From positions 1-6,176 of the forward strand of contig MKRS01000612.1 of NCBI GenBank assembly GCA_001897035.1: a DNA stretch of 6,176 nucleotides. Reading direction: 5' to 3'. A program made the translations under genes and the position numbers. The stretch is from Bacteroidales bacterium 45-6. GTDB taxonomy: Bacteria > Bacteroidota > Bacteroidia > Bacteroidales > Dysgonomonadaceae. Below the pieces are notes generated by a model, which did not search any database, was not told the DNA's origin, and saw only the letters and a list, made by a program, of their open reading frames with translations. This document shows, in pieces, positions 5,189 through 6,176 of this stretch (the first letter of the stretch is position 1; every line of letters starts with the position of its first letter).

Positions 5189-6176
5189 ATGTTGTCACCG
5201 GATATATTTATTAAAGACACTGAGCATCCTTTCGAAAAATACATCAGGGAGAACAACCTGAAAAACGGAAGAGAGCTTTCGATCCTGAACTTCGGGCCTA
5301 CCCACCCATCCACCCACGGAGTGTTTCAAAACATTCTGCTGATGGATGGCGAATATATCCTGGATGCCGACACTACGGTGGGTTACATCCACAGGGCATT
5401 CGAGAAGATTGCGGAACAACGTACATTCTATCAAATAACTACGCTTACCGACCGCCTCAACTATTGTTCGGCGCCCATCAACAACATGTGCTGGTGGATG
5501 ACCGTAGAAAAGGCACTTGAAGTGGAAGTCCCCAAGCGGGCACAATACATGCGCGTGATTATCATGGAAATTGCACGTATCACCGACCACCTCATCTGCA
5601 ACGGTATCCTTGGAGTCGATCTGGGTGCTTACACCCCTTTCCTCTATGTGATGGAATACCGGGAATTGGCTTACGAAATTTTCGAAGAAATAAGCGGCGC
5701 CCGCCTCACCACCAACATGGGACGTATAGGGGGTTTCGAAAGAGATTGGAGCAAGGCTGCTTGGGAAAAGATCGACCAGTTCGTAACCGGTTTTCCAAAA
5801 GCCTGGAACGAGCTTGAGAAAGCGTTCCTGCGCAACCGCATTTTCATGGACCGCACCATCAACGTGGGGGCAATTTCTGCCGAAAGGGCAATCAATTACG
5901 GATTCACCGGACCCAACCTCCGCGCCACGGGAGTCGATTACGATGTACGTGTGGCTCAACCTTATAGTTCGTATGAAGATTTCGACTTCGAAGTACCTGT
6001 CGGGACTTCGGGCGACACCTACGACCGCTTCTGCGTTCGCTGCGGCGAAGTACGCGAAAGCCTCAAGATTATACAACAAGCGATTAAAAATCTGCCGGAG
6101 GGCGATTTCCATGCCGATGTGCCGGAATATTACCTGCCTCCTAAGGAAAGTGTATATACCGAAATGGAATCGCTGA
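5189..6176 (+). CDS. nuoD: NADH-quinone oxidoreductase subunit D, N-terminal part, cut by right edge
   Basis: NuoD is the 49-kDa-type subunit that forms the quinone-binding cavity with NuoB. 329 codons plus one base are present, with no stop before the edge. Full NuoD proteins are near 400 residues, so the C-terminal end is missing. GPTHPSTHG carries H39 and H43; H43 corresponds to quinone-site His38 of Thermus Nqo4. Y92, in RLNYCSAP, is 49 residues later, matching Thermus Tyr87. The signature GYIHRAFEKIAEQRT begins at residue 65. ATG at 5189 is the only ATG that fits, because an in-frame TGA lies at 5171-5173. An ATG at 5170 is in another frame. Upstream sequence is A-rich (GAAGAATAAAAAACC) and lacks a good Shine-Dalgarno sequence. 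Confidence 0.96.
   Translation, partial: MLSPDIFIKDTEHPFEKYIRENNLKNGRELSILNFGPTHPSTHGVFQNILLMDGEYILDADTTVGYIHRAFEKIAEQRTFYQITTLTDRLNYCSAPINNMCWWMTVEKALEVEVPKRAQYMRVIIMEIARITDHLICNGILGVDLGAYTPFLYVMEYRELAYEIFEEISGARLTTNMGRIGGFERDWSKAAWEKIDQFVTGFPKAWNELEKAFLRNRIFMDRTINVGAISAERAINYGFTGPNLRATGVDYDVRVAQPYSSYEDFDFEVPVGTSGDTYDRFCVRCGEVRESLKIIQQAIKNLPEGDFHADVPEYYLPPKESVYTEMESL

Noticed and set aside
5100..5200. NuoC-NuoD fusion broken by a frameshift
   Set aside because: NuoC ends with a normal tail and stop, and NuoD has its own ATG and a normal N-terminus. Separate genes are common, so no disruption is needed.
5195..6112. 305-codon reading frame on the minus strand opposite nuoD
   Set aside because: It lies wholly antisense to unmistakable nuoD, has no family features, and is a by-product of nuoD codon use.

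Overview
The window looks like chromosomal DNA from a member of the Bacteroidota, probably Bacteroidales or a close relative. Three things point there. Genes start behind A-rich leaders with little or no Shine-Dalgarno sequence. Copies of the phylum's -7 promoter element TAnnTTTG lie a short distance upstream of several starts. The protein sequences, notably the B12-dependent ribonucleotide reductase and the Nuo subunits, read like that phylum. This is inference from sequence character, not a database match.

Left part (1-1728, minus strand): the N-terminal 576 codons of an adenosylcobalamin-dependent (class II) ribonucleotide reductase, NrdJ, running off the left edge. Next comes a very AT-rich non-coding stretch (1729-2143). 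Middle (2144-3291): a small two-helix membrane protein of unknown function on the minus strand, divergent from an inositol-monophosphatase-family phosphatase on the plus strand, with a plausible promoter for each between them. A 314-base intergenic region (3292-3605) follows. It holds a perfect 12-bp inverted repeat and a -7 promoter element for the next operon.

Right part (3606-6176, plus strand): the start of a complex I operon in the order nuoA-nuoB-nuoC-nuoD, with nuoD cut by the right edge. NuoA is a membrane subunit. NuoB, NuoC and NuoD form the connecting module that carries cluster N2 and the quinone site. Together they pass electrons to quinone and couple this to proton translocation. 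nuoC and nuoD are separate genes here, unlike the fused nuoCD of E. coli.

Most of the window is housekeeping content and I see no clear new system. The points worth a second look are the unexplained small membrane protein, the inverted repeat upstream of nuo, the hairpin between nuoA and nuoB, and a tiny hydrophobic reading frame behind an unusually strong Shine-Dalgarno sequence.
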